DNA of 6,875 nt, taken from Anaerolineae bacterium. GTDB lineage: Bacteria > Chloroflexota > Anaerolineae > Anaerolineales > Villigracilaceae. Within the stretch, counting starts at the first letter, position 1; each line of letters begins with the position of its first letter. The position numbers and the translations under genes were made by a program. The notes under the pieces are model-generated. The model made no database searches and was not told the DNA's origin. It saw only the letters and a program-made list of their open reading frames with translations. Positions 6,123 to 6,875 of the stretch are shown here, one piece after another. The stretch lies in assembly GCA_003524705.1 (NCBI GenBank), contig DQGV01000319.1, positions 547-7,421 on the forward strand, written 5' to 3'.

Positions 6123-6875
6123 ATGTCTAAATTTCAAAAAACTATTATTTCTTTTCTTTCAGTGATTGCGCTTTGCCTTGTGATTGTATTAGGTACTTAC
6201 ACATACCAAACCTATCAAACTGTTGCCGCACAACCATTGGGACCATCTCTGCCAACATTTGCACCTCAAACCTTGCCACCCACTTGGACAGTCCCTCCCA
6301 ATTTATCTTCTCCCACACCGCAAGGGTTGGTCACGTATGTACCAACCGTTTCTTTCCCAACCAATACGCCGGTTGCAAAATGTAACGGACCGGGCACAAT
6401 GAATGTTTTAGTGGTCGGGTCAGATGCACGTGGAGATAATTACACCTATGGTTTAGCCGATGCTATTCGTTTGGTGCGTGTGGATTTTGTCACACCAAAA
6501 GTTACGGTATTGGAATTCCCGCGTGATTTGTGGGTGGAAATTCCACACATTGCTGATGATTTAGATGGTCAGACGCACGAAAAATTAAATCAAGCCTTTT
6601 TGTATGGCAACCCCGGCTTCAAATATTGGGATGACCCATCAGAAGGTTCTGGTTTATTAGCATTGACATTAAATGTAAATTTCGGCGTACAAATTGACCA
6701 TTACATTACAGTCAACATGCGCACATTTGAAAACATTATTGATGCAGTTGGTGGTATTGATGTCAAAATTCCAAATGAAGAAATTGCCAGAACCGCAAAT
6801 TTACCTGTCGGTGTAAGTCATTTGAATGGTGCCGAAGCACTCAAACTTGCCCGCAATCGCGAAGGCGGAATTTTT
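6123..6875 (+). CDS. LytR-CpsA-Psr (LCP) family glycopolymer-peptidoglycan ligase (3' partial)
   Basis: The reading frame runs from the ATG at 6123 to the window edge: 251 codons with no stop, so the gene is cut at its 3' end. An in-frame TAA at 6108 makes 6123 the most upstream start; no Shine-Dalgarno is present. Residues 8-26 form a single membrane anchor. A Pro/Thr-rich linker follows (about 36-86), then the LCP domain from about 92: MNVLVVGSDARG, LADAIRLVRVDF, TVLEFPRDLWVEIP, EKLNQAFLYG, QIDHYITVNM, IIDAVGGIDVKIP and LNGAEALKLARNRE. The residues expected to bind metal-pyrophosphate are present (Asp101, Arg103, Asp113, Arg134, Asp135, Arg244, Arg246). LCP enzymes transfer polyprenyl-linked wall polymers onto peptidoglycan outside the cell. 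The preceding gene is also a wall protein, which fits. Confidence 0.93.
   Translation, partial: MSKFQKTIISFLSVIALCLVIVLGTYTYQTYQTVAAQPLGPSLPTFAPQTLPPTWTVPPNLSSPTPQGLVTYVPTVSFPTNTPVAKCNGPGTMNVLVVGSDARGDNYTYGLADAIRLVRVDFVTPKVTVLEFPRDLWVEIPHIADDLDGQTHEKLNQAFLYGNPGFKYWDDPSEGSGLLALTLNVNFGVQIDHYITVNMRTFENIIDAVGGIDVKIPNEEIARTANLPVGVSHLNGAEALKLARNREGGIF

Noticed and set aside
6173..6385. 70-residue open frame on the plus strand
   Set aside because: It overlaps the anchor and linker region of the LCP gene in another frame and shows no domain or ribosome binding site.

Overview
The window is AT-rich chromosomal DNA, most likely from the Anaerolineae (phylum Chloroflexota). This assignment is an inference from gene content. 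The pointers are a MoeA fused to a periplasmic-binding-protein-like domain, a GT-C-type membrane protein of the 'DADMWWHLR' kind, a YabE-like DUF348/G5/3D lipoprotein, and an LCP protein with a long Pro/Thr-rich linker before its catalytic domain. Short interspersed repeats lie between genes and also inside them.

Layout. (1) Positions 1-2161, plus strand: the 3' part of a moeA-type gene, reading in from before the window, followed with a 4-base ATGA overlap by a stand-alone response-regulator receiver. (2) Positions 2171-4726, minus strand: two multi-spanning membrane proteins three bases apart. The first transcribed is a PIG-V-like GT-C mannosyltransferase, the second a GT-C-like protein with a soluble C-terminal domain. 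They converge on the receiver gene. (3) Positions 4727-4801: a short AT-rich divergent promoter region with a perfect TATAAT seven bases before the next start codon. (4) Positions 4802-6007, plus strand: a YabE-like cell-wall lipoprotein. (5) Positions 6008-6122: an intergenic inverted-repeat element with a poly-T loop and a possible terminator. (6) Position 6123 to the window end, plus strand: a LytR-CpsA-Psr (LCP) protein cut off by the window edge.

Functionally, the left end concerns molybdenum or tungsten cofactor maturation. The rest is an envelope neighbourhood: lipid-linked sugar transfer (the GT-C pair), peptidoglycan remodelling (3D domain), and attachment of glycopolymers to peptidoglycan (LCP). 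The transcription units are separate, so a joint pathway is only suggested by proximity.

I found no undescribed defence or mobile system. The most unusual signal is that two different short repeats sit back to back inside the moeA coding sequence and are translated in frame, adding about 28 residues to a loop. A second low-complexity repeat lies in the same gene at the window start. No RNA gene, CRISPR array or transposase was seen.
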